From: JAUVPB01 sp965223695 | GTDB lineage: Bacteria > Actinomycetota > Thermoleophilia > Gaiellales > Gaiellaceae | Direction: 5' to 3' | Length of the DNA stretch: 64,000 bases | Assembly (NCBI GenBank): GCA_965223695.1 | Contig: CBDCXJ010000035.1 | Coordinates: 1 to 64,000 of the forward strand | Shown: positions 18,956 through 27,926 of the stretch, piece after piece | How the letters are laid out: each line of letters starts with the position of its first letter | How positions within the stretch are numbered: position 1 is the stretch's first letter | The notes under the pieces: model-generated | What the model was told of the DNA's origin: nothing | The model's database searches: none | Seen by the model: only the letters and a program-made list of their open reading frames with translations | Position numbers and translations under genes: made by a program

Positions 18956-21193
18956 TCACGAGAGGATGCCATCGTCTCTCAGCGCATGGACAGCGTCGAC
19001 AGTCAGCCCGGCAAGGCTCGTGAGCACGTCATCGGTTGCTGCACCGAAGCAAGGCGCGTGGAGAAGCTCGGGCCGGACACCGTCATAGAGCCACGGCACT
19101 GCGGGAAGGAGCCTTCGGCCGGCGACGGGATGATCGTCTTCGATGACGAAGCGCCGATCGTGGAGATGCTCGTTGGCCATCACCTCGGCCATGTCGAGTA
19201 CAGCGGCGGCCTTGCGCCCCTGCGCCTGTAGCGAGGCCATCAACTCGCTCCGTTCCTTCTGAGCTGCTTCGGCCTCGACGTCCGGTCCACCGTTGTCGGC
19301 TTCGGACACGGCGAGAAAGCCTGCGGGCTCGATCGTACGCAGGAACCGGGCCGGGGCTTGCATCGGCCCGTCGTCCGAGTCGGCGTCCGGGATCAAGCCT
19401 CCCATGGACGTGAGCATTACGTCGAGCATGCTCACCTCGACGTGGCAGCCGCGGCCGGTCAGCTCTCGCTGGGCGACAGCCTGCTCGACCGCAATTGCGA
19501 GATAGGCCCCGGTTAGCACGTCGGGATACATGGTCGTAACCAGGCGCGGGTGACCGTCCTCGTCCCTCGTCACGCTCGCTAGACCGCTCATGAGAATGAT
19601 GCCGCTGTGTAGCGCGACATAGGCGCCCCAAGGCCCGTCGCGACCGAAGGCGCTGATCGAGGCAAGGATGATGTCCTCGCGCTCGCGTATGAGCTCGGCG
19701 TAGGTGAGACCGAGACGCTCGCTGGCCCGACGCGAGAAATTCTCGAGGACGATGTCGGAGGAAGCCACGAGCTCGCGAAGAAGGGCCCGGCCCTCGTCGG
19801 TCGTGAGGTCGAGGAGCACACTCTCCTTCCCTCTGCTTGTGTGGTTGAAGAACATGCTCGCATCGTGATGGGGCTCGCCGGCAAAGGGAGCGAACCGACG
19901 CGACGGAACATGCTTGTCGCTTTCGACGAGAATGACCTCGGCTCCGAGTGCGGCAAGGGACTGGCCCGCGAACGGTCCGGCGAGGTACTGAGAGAGATCG
20001 AGGACGCGCAGCCCCGAAAGGGGAGCGGTCTCGTCAGCCGACGGCAGATCATTGCGTGAGCGCGATTCCCAGGGCGTGACCGCGCTGCTGGGGCTCTTCC
20101 GGCGAGCTCCGTTGACAACGATGGCGTCAGCCGGGAAGCGTTGTCCGTTCAGCAGACGAACCGAGCCTGTCTCCTTCACATGCTCGGACCCGAGCAAGTC
20201 CCGCAGTTCGAGGTAGGGGCCGCACGGCAGCCCGCGCGCCTGCGCCGCCTCGAGAATGTCAAAGCCGCTCTGCGTCTCCGACCAGGCCTGCAAGTTCTCG
20301 TGCAACGCTCGCCAGTTCCTCACGCGACCCTCGGCGTTACGAAAGTCGGGCTCGGACGCCCAGTCTGGGTTTCCCATCAGCTCGACCAGCGTTTCCCACT
20401 GCCGGTCGCTGAACGCTACGAGGATGACGAGACCGTCGCGGCAGGGCAGCACGCAGTTGGGCTCGAGCCCCCCAGGTCGCGGCCTACGGCCCTGGACCAG
20501 GCCGCTGTAGGACGTGAGACCCCACTCCCACACCATCATCGAGATCGTGGCCTCGAGTGACGAGACCTCCACGTGGCGCGGTCCGACCACGTGGCGCAGC
20601 CGGGCCAGCAAGGAGCCGAAGATCGCGCCGCCCGCGATGAGACCCGCCGCGATCTCGGCCAGAGGGGCACGGCTCTGCACCGGGGGGTCGTCATCCTGCT
20701 CCCGATGATCGGGGAAGCCTGGCGTTGCATCGGCGAGCCCCGATAGGGCCGAGAGCACGACATCGTCCCCGACGTACGCTGAGTAAGGGCCCGACTGGCC
20801 GAAGGGGGTGACGCACGCGCTCACGAGGTGTCCGTGCCGCTCGAGCACCGCCGGACAGTCGAGCTGCCAGGACGACGCCTCGTCGTGCGTCGAAGATGTA
20901 ACGAACAGCTGAGAGGCAGCCAGGAGCTCCTCGAGCACTGTTCTTCCTTTGGCTGTGGCCGGGTCGACCTGGCGTACTTCCTTGGCCTCGTCCAGGAACT
21001 CGCGCCACCCTTTGGCCGGCATTTCGCAGTCACGTCCCTGAGCCTCAATGTCCAGCTTGGTGACCGAAGCCCCGGCGTCAGCGAGTAGCTTGCCGCACAG
21101 CGATCCGGCGATCGTGGCGCTCAGCTCGAGCACCGGCACTCCGCTAAGCGGCCAGAGAGTCACTGTGGCGATCCTTGCCAGCTTCCCACACAT
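18956..21193 (-). CDS. Double-domain family III (CaiB/BaiF) CoA-transferase
   Basis: A 745-residue protein made of two tandem class-III CoA-transferase modules (about 15-365 and 390-745). The usual protein has one module of about 400 residues. Each has the N-terminal G-V-x-V-L-E-L / G-L-R-V-L-D-L strand and a D-V-V-L-S-A-L-S or S-I-S-A-F-G-R-D-G-P-W segment. The catalytic aspartate that forms the acyl-enzyme is present in module 2 (EVSMLDVM, Asp591), but module 1 has Glu214 at that place (EVSSLEAT). Module 1 may thus be structural, with the two halves forming one interlocked dimer-like unit. A GTG at 21163 is an alternative start. The divergent transporter begins 54 bases away. Confidence 0.85.
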   Translation of the reverse strand: MCGKLARIATVTLWPLSGVPVLELSATIAGSLCGKLLADAGASVTKLDIEAQGRDCEMPAKGWREFLDEAKEVRQVDPATAKGRTVLEELLAASQLFVTSSTHDEASSWQLDCPAVLERHGHLVSACVTPFGQSGPYSAYVGDDVVLSALSGLADATPGFPDHREQDDDPPVQSRAPLAEIAAGLIAGGAIFGSLLARLRHVVGPRHVEVSSLEATISMMVWEWGLTSYSGLVQGRRPRPGGLEPNCVLPCRDGLVILVAFSDRQWETLVELMGNPDWASEPDFRNAEGRVRNWRALHENLQAWSETQSGFDILEAAQARGLPCGPYLELRDLLGSEHVKETGSVRLLNGQRFPADAIVVNGARRKSPSSAVTPWESRSRNDLPSADETAPLSGLRVLDLSQYLAGPFAGQSLAALGAEVILVESDKHVPSRRFAPFAGEPHHDASMFFNHTSRGKESVLLDLTTDEGRALLRELVASSDIVLENFSRRASERLGLTYAELIREREDIILASISAFGRDGPWGAYVALHSGIILMSGLASVTRDEDGHPRLVTTMYPDVLTGAYLAIAVEQAVAQRELTGRGCHVEVSMLDVMLTSMGGLIPDADSDDGPMQAPARFLRTIEPAGFLAVSEADNGGPDVEAEAAQKERSELMASLQAQGRKAAAVLDMAEVMANEHLHDRRFVIEDDHPVAGRRLLPAVPWLYDGVRPELLHAPCFGAATDDVLTSLAGLTVDAVHALRDDGILS

Positions 21194-21246
21194 GCTGTAT
21201 ATACGACAGCTGCTGGCCGGCCTGCGTAACCTGCGCGCCTCCGCAC

Positions 21247-22257
21247 GTGAAGACTCTCGTCGTCAAGCGCATCGCCTTTGTGGTGCCACAGCTCGCCCTC
21301 GTCGCGGCTGTGGTCTTCATCTTGCTTCGCCTTCTTCCGGCCGATCCGGTGGACCGCATAGCAGGCCAGTTCGCCACACCCGAGATCCGCGCACAGGTCG
21401 AGAGGGATCTCGGGCTCGACAGATCGCTCGGGGGTCAGCTCGGCTCGTATCTGGCGAACGCCTTCCAGGGTGACTTCGGGACGTCGTGGACCACGTCGGA
21501 CCCGGTCAGGGAGGAGATGGTCGAGCGCTTTCCGCTGACCCTCCAGCTGATCATCCTGGCCTTCTTCGTGGCCCTCGCGATCGCTATCCCTCTCGGCCGA
21601 GCATCCGCGGCGCGCGAGGGCAGCCGTACCGACAAGGCGGCCCAGGGTTACTCGCTCTTCGCCGGCGCGCAGCCCGATTTCTGGTGGGGCTTGATGTTCC
21701 TCTTCGTCTTCTTCTTCAAAGCCGGAGTCCTGCCGGCCCCGCTTGGCGTACTGACCCCCGGCAAGCCGTCGCCCGACGACGTGACCTATTTCATCCTCAT
21801 CGATGCGTTGATCGCAGGTGAGCTCGGCACCTTCGTCGACGCATTACGCCACTTCGCCCTACCGGTCATCACGCTCGCTTTCGTGCTGACGGGACCGTTC
21901 ACGAAGATGACGCGCCAGAGCGTGCTCTCGGTCGCCAAGTCCGAGTACATGCTCTACGCCGAGGCAACCGGCCTGTCTGACCGTTCGATCAAGCGCTCGC
22001 TGCTGCGTAATGGTCTCGCACCGGTCCTCACGTTGGCGGCGATCTTCTTCGGCTTCCTGCTGGGCGGAGCCGCGCTCATCGAGACCGTCTTCACCCTCAA
22101 TGGCCTCGGGCTCTACGCAGTGCAACGCATGCTCGTCCTCGACTTTCCAGCTGTCCAGGGCGTCGTCGTCTGGATGACTGCGTTCGCGCTCCTCATGTAC
22201 CTGATCATGGACATCCTGTACGCAGCCCTCGACCCGCGTGTTCGCTACAGTGACTAG
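21247..22257 (+). CDS. Oligopeptide/nickel-type ABC permease 1 (DppB-like)
   Basis: A 336-residue inner-membrane permease of the DppB/OppB family: an N-terminal helix (VVKRIAFVVPQLALVAAVVF), an extracytoplasmic loop with the R-D-L-G-L-D motif, five further helices, and the EAA loop (YAEATGLSDRSIKRSLLRNG) that docks to the ATPase. I place the start at GTG 21247, because it gives the usual short N-terminus; the frame is open upstream to 21175. It is the first of four consecutive transporter genes. The matching binding protein is probably the lipoprotein at 35.4-37.2 kb. Confidence 0.85.
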   Translation: MKTLVVKRIAFVVPQLALVAAVVFILLRLLPADPVDRIAGQFATPEIRAQVERDLGLDRSLGGQLGSYLANAFQGDFGTSWTTSDPVREEMVERFPLTLQLIILAFFVALAIAIPLGRASAAREGSRTDKAAQGYSLFAGAQPDFWWGLMFLFVFFFKAGVLPAPLGVLTPGKPSPDDVTYFILIDALIAGELGTFVDALRHFALPVITLAFVLTGPFTKMTRQSVLSVAKSEYMLYAEATGLSDRSIKRSLLRNGLAPVLTLAAIFFGFLLGGAALIETVFTLNGLGLYAVQRMLVLDFPAVQGVVVWMTAFALLMYLIMDILYAALDPRVRYSD

Positions 22258-22284
22258 CCACCACAGTGCTCGAGAAGGCCGTGA

Positions 22285-23211
22285 GTGCGCCTGCCGGGGG
22301 CGTTGCTGCTGATGTCGCACCTCGAGGCGGAACGCGAGGCCGAGGCACTGCCTCGAGCCCTGCCGGTCGGTAGACACATACGGCGCCGGGACCATTTCCT
22401 TCTGCTGCTCAAGGAAAGTTGGCTCGCGCGAGTCGGAGTCTTCATCGTCGTCATTGCGCTCTTTCTGACCGCCTTCGGGCCCTACGTCGCGCCGATCGAC
22501 CTGATCGCGGCGACATCGGACATCTATCAGTCACCGAGTACGAAGCACTTCTTCGGCACTGACGGAAGCGGTTTCGACGTGTTCTCGCGCGTGATTGCCG
22601 CGCCGCGATACGACGTGACGATCGCGCTCGTCGCCACCTTCCTGTCGCTTGTCCTCGGCTCTGTCCTGGGCCTCGTCGCCGCATTCTTCCGCGGTTGGAG
22701 CGGCGAGCTCATCATGCGTGGCTCAGACAGCGTCCAAGCGTTTCCGCTCTTCGTGCTGGCCATCATCTTCGTAATCGGGGCAGGCCGTAGCTTGGCGAAC
22801 ATCGTGATCATCATCGCTCTTCTAAGCGTCCCGATCTTCCTACGCCTGATACGTAGCGAGGTCCTGTCGCTGCGCGAGCGTGCGTTCGTCGAGTCAGCCA
22901 CCGCGAACGGCTCCTCGCGGATGCGAATCGCGTTTCGTCACGTCCTCCCGAACGCGATGGTTCCCGGCTTCGCGCAGGCGAGCATCACCATGGGCTACGC
23001 GATCATCATTGCGGCAGGCCTTTCGTTCCTCGGCGCCGGTGTTCAGCCGCCGACACCGGAGTGGGGCACGATGATCGCTTCGGGAGCGACGGACATCATC
23101 AATGGGCGCTGGTGGATCTCAATTTTCCCAGGCGCGGCAATGGCCGTGACGGTGTTCGGATTCGCGATTGTCGGTGAGATGATTCAGACCGTCCTACTGA
23201 GGCGCACCTGA
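22285..23211 (+). CDS. Oligopeptide/nickel-type ABC permease 2 (DppC-like)
   Basis: A 308-residue partner permease of the DppC/OppC type. A cytoplasmic N-tail is followed by a first helix (VGVFIVVIALFLTAFGPYVA), then HFFGTDGSGFDVFSRVI, the typical G-T-D-x-x-G-R/F-D signature. The EAA loop (VESATANGSSRMRIAFRHVLPN) and four helices follow. GTG 22285 is used; ATG 22312 is possible and would remove nine residues. Its stop overlaps the next gene (TGATG), indicating coupled translation. Confidence 0.85.
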   Translation: MRLPGALLLMSHLEAEREAEALPRALPVGRHIRRRDHFLLLLKESWLARVGVFIVVIALFLTAFGPYVAPIDLIAATSDIYQSPSTKHFFGTDGSGFDVFSRVIAAPRYDVTIALVATFLSLVLGSVLGLVAAFFRGWSGELIMRGSDSVQAFPLFVLAIIFVIGAGRSLANIVIIIALLSVPIFLRLIRSEVLSLRERAFVESATANGSSRMRIAFRHVLPNAMVPGFAQASITMGYAIIIAAGLSFLGAGVQPPTPEWGTMIASGATDIINGRWWISIFPGAAMAVTVFGFAIVGEMIQTVLLRRT

Positions 23212-24203
23212 TGCTGCTCGAGGTTCAAGACCTGAGCATCGAGTATGGAAGCGTCGGAGCGCAGAATCACGGCGTCATCGGTGCGTCGTTCGCGGTCGAC
23301 GAGGGCGAGATTGTCGGAATCGTCGGCGAGAGCGGCAGCGGCAAGTCGAGCGCGATGCTGGCCGTGCTCGGTCTCACTCGCGAGGGCGGACGGATCGCCG
23401 GCGGTAGTGTGAGATTCGAGGGCAAAGAGCTGCTCGGGCTCACGCGGGACGAGTGGCGCGCCTTCCGTGGCTCGAAGATCGGCCTGGTCACGCAGACGCC
23501 GCGCGCGGCGCTCAATCCCGTACGCCGGGTGGGAGAGCAGATCGCCGCCGTTTACCGCTCACATCGCGAGGCAACCAAGGCCGAGGCGCGCGAGCGCTCG
23601 CTCGAGCTGATGCGTCTCGTCGGAATCAACGATCCGAAACGGCGCCTCGAGGCCTACCCCCACGAGCTCTCGGGCGGCATGGCGCAGCGCGTCCTGATCG
23701 CGATAGCCCTGTCCTGCTCACCGAAGCTTCTGATCGCCGATGAGCCGACGAGCGGCCTGGACGCAACCGTCCAGGCCCAGGTCCTGGATGATCTTCGTCG
23801 CGTGGCGACAGAGGTTGGCTCGAGCCTCGCACTCGTCACGCACGATCTCGGCATCGTCGCCAACTACTGTGACCGCGTTTACGTCATGGAGTCTGGCGAG
23901 GTCGTCGAGGAAGCCGACGTCCACACATTCTTTGCTCGACCGGCGCATCCGGCCAGTCTCGCGCTGCTCTCCAAGCAGCAGGAAGACAGCGACCAGGCGT
24001 TCCGCCTGCGTGGTGCGCCGCTCGACCGTATGGTGCTGCCGAGCGGGTGTTTTCTCCATCCCCGCTGCCCATTCGCCGAGGAAGCGAGCGGCTGCATGAC
24101 CGACCATCCCGGACTCTATGAGATCGCAACGGGCCACCGGAGTCGATGCCACCGCCATGTGGCCGTACATGACGCAAGGCGGAGTCGTTTTGCAAGCGGC
24201 TAG
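23211..24203 (+). CDS. ABC transporter ATP-binding protein 1 (DppD-like)
   Basis: A 330-residue ATPase of the oligopeptide-transport type. Walker A is GIVGESGSGKSS, the Q-loop reads LVTQTPRAALNP, the ABC signature is ELSGGMAQRV, Walker B is LLIADEPTSGLD, and the H-loop His is in LVTHDLG. The C-terminal extension (oligo_HPY) with HPRCPFAEE and a CMTDHPG cysteine cluster is characteristic of Dpp/Opp ATPases. It overlaps the preceding permease stop by one base. Confidence 0.9.
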   Translation: MLLEVQDLSIEYGSVGAQNHGVIGASFAVDEGEIVGIVGESGSGKSSAMLAVLGLTREGGRIAGGSVRFEGKELLGLTRDEWRAFRGSKIGLVTQTPRAALNPVRRVGEQIAAVYRSHREATKAEARERSLELMRLVGINDPKRRLEAYPHELSGGMAQRVLIAIALSCSPKLLIADEPTSGLDATVQAQVLDDLRRVATEVGSSLALVTHDLGIVANYCDRVYVMESGEVVEEADVHTFFARPAHPASLALLSKQQEDSDQAFRLRGAPLDRMVLPSGCFLHPRCPFAEEASGCMTDHPGLYEIATGHRSRCHRHVAVHDARRSRFASG

Positions 24204-25239
24204 CGAGCCCGTCCTCAAGGTTCGTAACCTCGTGAAACACTTCCCGCTTCGCGGGACATCGCAGGTCGTTCATGCCTGCGAGGATGTGTCGCTCGATGTT
24301 CTTCGTGGTGAAACGCTCGGCATCGTCGGCGAGAGCGGCAGCGGCAAGACCACCCTTGGGCGCTGCATCCTGCGCCTGATCGAGCCGACGAGCGGTGAGG
24401 TCATCTTCGAGGACGTCGACATCACGAAGCTGGGTCGTCGCGAGCTTCGCCGGCTGCGCTCTGAGATCCAGATCGTCTTCCAGGAACCGCTCGACTCCTT
24501 CAATCCACAGCTCACGATCGGGTACCAGATCGCGGAGCCTCTGCTCGTGCACAAGTACTGCAAGAGAGCCGAGGCGCGGCGGCGTGTCCGCGAACTGCTG
24601 GGCCTGGTGGGCCTGTCAGAGGACTTCGCGAACGCCTACCCGTCGGGCGTTTCTGGCGGCGAACTGCAACGATGCTCGATCGCTCGCGCGATCGCAACAA
24701 ACCCGAAGCTGATCGTTCTCGACGAGCCGACGTCGGCACTGCCCCCGGGGACCGAGGACGAGGTGATCACGGTTCTCAAAGACCTCCAAGAGAAGCTGGG
24801 GCTGAGCTACGTCTTCATCTCGCACGACCTGCTGCTCGTCCGCTCGCTCTGCCATCGCGTCGCCGTCATGTATCTCGGTCAGGTCGTCGAGCTGGGCGAC
24901 TGGCACGAGATCTTCGCGAATTCCCGTCACCCCTACACGCACGCGCTCATGGACTCGGTCTTGCACCCAGATCCGAAGCAGCGGCGGCAGATCGACGGAT
25001 CGGACGAAGCTCTCGAAGGGGAGATCCCGAGCCCGATCGATCTGCCGGTGGCCTGCTACCTGGCGGGCCGGTGCTCGCACGTGCTAGATCGATGTCGCCG
25101 CGAGCTCCAGGGCCTCGAAGAGGTCGAGCCCGGCCACTGGGTCCGCTGCTGGCGAAGCGCCGAGGGCGAGCTCGAGTATGAACGTCCGCGCGGCGCGCCG
25201 ATCGAGCCAGATTCGCCCGATCGTCGACGCCGTGGTTAG
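24190..25239 (+). CDS. ABC transporter ATP-binding protein 2 (DppF-like)
   Basis: The second ATPase of the importer. Walker A is GIVGESGSGKTT, the signature is GVSGGELQRCS, Walker B is LIVLDEPTSALP and the H-loop is FISHDL. The oligo_HPY tail contains the L-A-G-R-C-S-H cysteine region. The start is chosen at TTG 24190 because GGCGGAG lies five bases before it and the family N-terminus (SEPVLKVRNLVKHF) follows. In-frame ATGs at 24157 and 24169 would overlap the previous gene more. In the D-loop, Pro-Pro-Gly-Thr replaces the usual Ser-Val-Gln after Asp-Glu-Pro-Thr-Ser-Ala-Leu, an unusual detail. Its end overlaps the convergent aminotransferase by four bases. Confidence 0.85.
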   Translation: MQAASEPVLKVRNLVKHFPLRGTSQVVHACEDVSLDVLRGETLGIVGESGSGKTTLGRCILRLIEPTSGEVIFEDVDITKLGRRELRRLRSEIQIVFQEPLDSFNPQLTIGYQIAEPLLVHKYCKRAEARRRVRELLGLVGLSEDFANAYPSGVSGGELQRCSIARAIATNPKLIVLDEPTSALPPGTEDEVITVLKDLQEKLGLSYVFISHDLLLVRSLCHRVAVMYLGQVVELGDWHEIFANSRHPYTHALMDSVLHPDPKQRRQIDGSDEALEGEIPSPIDLPVACYLAGRCSHVLDRCRRELQGLEEVEPGHWVRCWRSAEGELEYERPRGAPIEPDSPDRRRRG

Positions 25240-26684
25240 CCAGCGAACTGCTCGTCGATGACCGACAGCGCCTCGCCAAATGCGCTCAGCGCAAAGCCGA
25301 TCTCATCTTCGGTCACCGTGAAGGGCGGAGCCACCTTGATGGTGTTGGGAACGAAGCCACCCAGGTAGACGCCACGCTTCGCACACTCCCGCGCGACGAT
25401 ATTGTTCGGGTGCTGCGATAGATCGCCGAGCAGGAGCGTCGATCGGTCGTCCTTCACGATCGGCTCACCCGCCCCGTCGATGAGATCGACGGCGTAGCAC
25501 AGGCCCCGTCCATGTAGCCGACCGACCGACGGGTGATCGACGGCAAGCGACTGCAGACCGGCGTGCAGATGGTGGCCGAGCCGGCGAACACGACCGAGCG
25601 TGTCCTCGTCGATCATCGTCTCGATACAGCCAACGATCGACGCGCAGACGAGCGGGTGGCTCTCCATCGTGCTGCCGGTCCACCAGCGTGCGCGATCGAA
25701 GTACTCGGCGATCTCGTGGCTCGCCACGACGCCTCCAACCGGCAGAGCGCAGCTGTTGATGCCCTTTCCGATCGTCATCAGGTCGGGCTCGATTCCCGGG
25801 AAGCACTGGTAACCGAACCATTCGCCGAGGCGCCCGAACCCGGTGAGCACCTCGTCGTTGATCCAGAGGAAGCCGTACTTCTTGCTCAGCTCGCGGAGCT
25901 CGACGTGATATCGGTCGAGGGGCATGAGGCTTCCGGCGCCGAACATGGGCTCGGTAATCACGGCTGCGATGTTCTCGGGGCCCACCGATTTGATGATCTC
26001 CTCGGTCGCTACGACGGATGGCAGCGGCCCCGGTTCGCTCCAATCCTGGAACTCGGGCACCGGGATGGTCACGAACGACGGATCTGTGCTCGTGCTCGGG
26101 GTGGCTGCGATGACGCTGAACGCCGAACCGCCGCCGGAGGTGGCCTCGGCATTGTCTTCGGGGCTGACACCGCCCTGGTAGCAGCGCAGGCCAGTCGAGC
26201 CGGTCGTCCAGCCGTGGAACGAGTGCGCCTGGGTGAGGACGAGCTGGCGCCCGGTGAAGAGCCGGGCCATCATGAGCGCGCTTTCCACAGCCTCGCTGCC
26301 GGAGCACAGGATGCGGAGTCGGCCGGCCCAGCCGTGCTCGCCGCCCAGAAGGTCTTCGATGATGAGTTTCGAGGCGCGGGCCCGATACTCCGTGGCGAAA
26401 CCCGTTGCAACGTGGCCCACGTTGTCCATGGCGCGCGCGATCTCGGCATGGATGCGGGGGTGACGGTGCCCCATGTTGTCGGAGATCGACTGGCTCATGA
26501 AGTCGATCAATTTCGTGCCGTCGGCCAAATACAGGTAGCTTCCCTCGTCCCGAGCGACCCCTGTGAACGTGTACTCCGACTGCGCCTGGATCGCGTGGAG
26601 GTAGTAGGCGCGATCCCAGCGTTCGAGCTCTTCCCAGCTCGGGGACTGCGCCGCCTCGCCGCTGGCTGTCTTGGCGTCCGCCAT
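25236..26684 (-). CDS. Class-III aminotransferase (omega-amino acid type)
   Basis: A 482-residue PLP-dependent aminotransferase, intact in one frame. Key elements are CSGSEAVESALMMARL (cofactor phosphate), HSFHGWTTGSTG, NDEVLTGFGRLGEWFG with the PLP Asp, and MTIGKGINSCALPVGG with the Schiff-base lysine. ATG 26684 starts the family-like N-terminus; the longer frame to 26753 reads through the upstream gene's end. It follows the LLM monooxygenase by 16 bases and is presumably co-transcribed with it and the bicupin. Family members move the amine of beta-alanine, GABA or related omega-amines; the substrate here is unknown. Confidence 0.85.
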   Translation of the reverse strand: MADAKTASGEAAQSPSWEELERWDRAYYLHAIQAQSEYTFTGVARDEGSYLYLADGTKLIDFMSQSISDNMGHRHPRIHAEIARAMDNVGHVATGFATEYRARASKLIIEDLLGGEHGWAGRLRILCSGSEAVESALMMARLFTGRQLVLTQAHSFHGWTTGSTGLRCYQGGVSPEDNAEATSGGGSAFSVIAATPSTSTDPSFVTIPVPEFQDWSEPGPLPSVVATEEIIKSVGPENIAAVITEPMFGAGSLMPLDRYHVELRELSKKYGFLWINDEVLTGFGRLGEWFGYQCFPGIEPDLMTIGKGINSCALPVGGVVASHEIAEYFDRARWWTGSTMESHPLVCASIVGCIETMIDEDTLGRVRRLGHHLHAGLQSLAVDHPSVGRLHGRGLCYAVDLIDGAGEPIVKDDRSTLLLGDLSQHPNNIVARECAKRGVYLGGFVPNTIKVAPPFTVTEDEIGFALSAFGEALSVIDEQFAG

Positions 26685-26700
26685 CGGAGTGGAGCGGGAG

Positions 26701-27795
26701 CTACGTTGACTCGGCGCCAGCGAGAAACGCTGCTGGCACGGGAGTCTCGTCACGGAACGCGGGCATGACCTCCTCGGCGACGAGCCGCATCGAGCGCAGG
26801 ATCAGCTCCTGATCGAGGCCGGGAAGGGCCATCGAGAACGTCAGCCGCTTCTGACCGATGTCGTCGCGTAGCCGGGTGATGAACTCGCTTACGCCATCCG
26901 GATCGGTCACCAGGACGTTGCCGCTGGCGACGAGGTCCTCGACAGCCGGTCTGTCGCCCATGTCCTTCATCACCTTCTCGTACTCCTCATAGCCCTTCGC
27001 AGCCTTCGTACCGCGTCCTCCCGGTGTCAACGAAACGGCGTGGTCGAACAGCCAGTCCATCGGCTCGCGTGTCTGCTCGATCGCCTCTTCCTTCGATGGT
27101 GCGACGTAGGCCGCGATGTTCATGGGGAAGTCGATGTCTGCCGGATCGCGGCCGTGATCGATCATCGTGCGACCGGCCACGACGATCTGCTCCTTCAGCT
27201 CATCGAGAGGCATCAAGAACGGTGTGGTCAGGATCTGCAGGTCCTTCTCGGCGACCAGCTTGAAGCCCGACGGGCTCAGCGCGGCGAGCATGGTCGGAAT
27301 CGGTTTCTGTATCGGTTTGGGGAATAGCTCGACGTCGTCGATCTGGAAGTGCTCGCCCTCGTAGGAGAAGCGCCCGTGCTCCCAGAGGCCGAGGATGACA
27401 TCGAGACTCTCGACGAAGATCTCGCGGCTTAGCTCGGGCTCGGCGCCGACCATCTTGAACTCCCGCGGTTGATAGCCGCGACCGGCGCCGAAGTCGAGGC
27501 GTCCCCCACTCAAGACGTCCACCATGGCCCAGTCCTCTGCGATGCGGACGGGATGCATGAACGGAAGGATCGTCACGGCAACCCCAATCCGCAGCCGCTT
27601 CGTACGCTGCGCGATCGACGAGGCAAACACGGGCGGCGACGGAATCATCCCGTACGGAGATCCGTGATGCTCGCCGAGCCAGACGTAATCGAAGCCGAGC
27701 TCTTCCGCGTAGTCGACCTGCTCGAGGAACTCGTCGTACGCCTTCGCGTGATCGTCGTGTGGGCACGAGCCCAGGATGAAAATGCCGAACTCCAT
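26701..27795 (-). CDS. LLM-class flavin-dependent monooxygenase
   Basis: A 364-residue bacterial-luciferase-like TIM barrel, FMN-dependent (FMNH2 plus O2). Features are YVWLGEHHGSPYGM near the N-terminus, GVAVTILPFMHPVRIAED, then DVLSGGRLDFGAGRGYQPREF, a hallmark of this class, and the E-x-x-P-T-M-L-A-A-like segment. The start at ATG 27795 has an AGGAGAAGG site 7 bases away. These enzymes insert oxygen into or next to C-N, C-S or C-P bonds, or oxidise aldehydes. A partner flavin reductase is not seen in the window. Confidence 0.88.
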   Translation of the reverse strand: MEFGIFILGSCPHDDHAKAYDEFLEQVDYAEELGFDYVWLGEHHGSPYGMIPSPPVFASSIAQRTKRLRIGVAVTILPFMHPVRIAEDWAMVDVLSGGRLDFGAGRGYQPREFKMVGAEPELSREIFVESLDVILGLWEHGRFSYEGEHFQIDDVELFPKPIQKPIPTMLAALSPSGFKLVAEKDLQILTTPFLMPLDELKEQIVVAGRTMIDHGRDPADIDFPMNIAAYVAPSKEEAIEQTREPMDWLFDHAVSLTPGGRGTKAAKGYEEYEKVMKDMGDRPAVEDLVASGNVLVTDPDGVSEFITRLRDDIGQKRLTFSMALPGLDQELILRSMRLVAEEVMPAFRDETPVPAAFLAGAEST

Positions 27796-27926
27796 CTCTG
27801 TCCCTTCTCCTGGTTACGTCCGCAGACCATCGCTGTACGAAGCCCGTGAACGGTCGGCGCTAGAGCGAGATACTAATCGATTAGCCATCGCTGCGCCCAT
27901 GCCTGGACGGACGTCTACGCGCCTCG

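Noticed and set aside
25533..26768. 411-codon plus-strand frame over the aminotransferase
   Set aside because: It is the mirror of a well-conserved minus-strand gene, and its product has no domain-like content.
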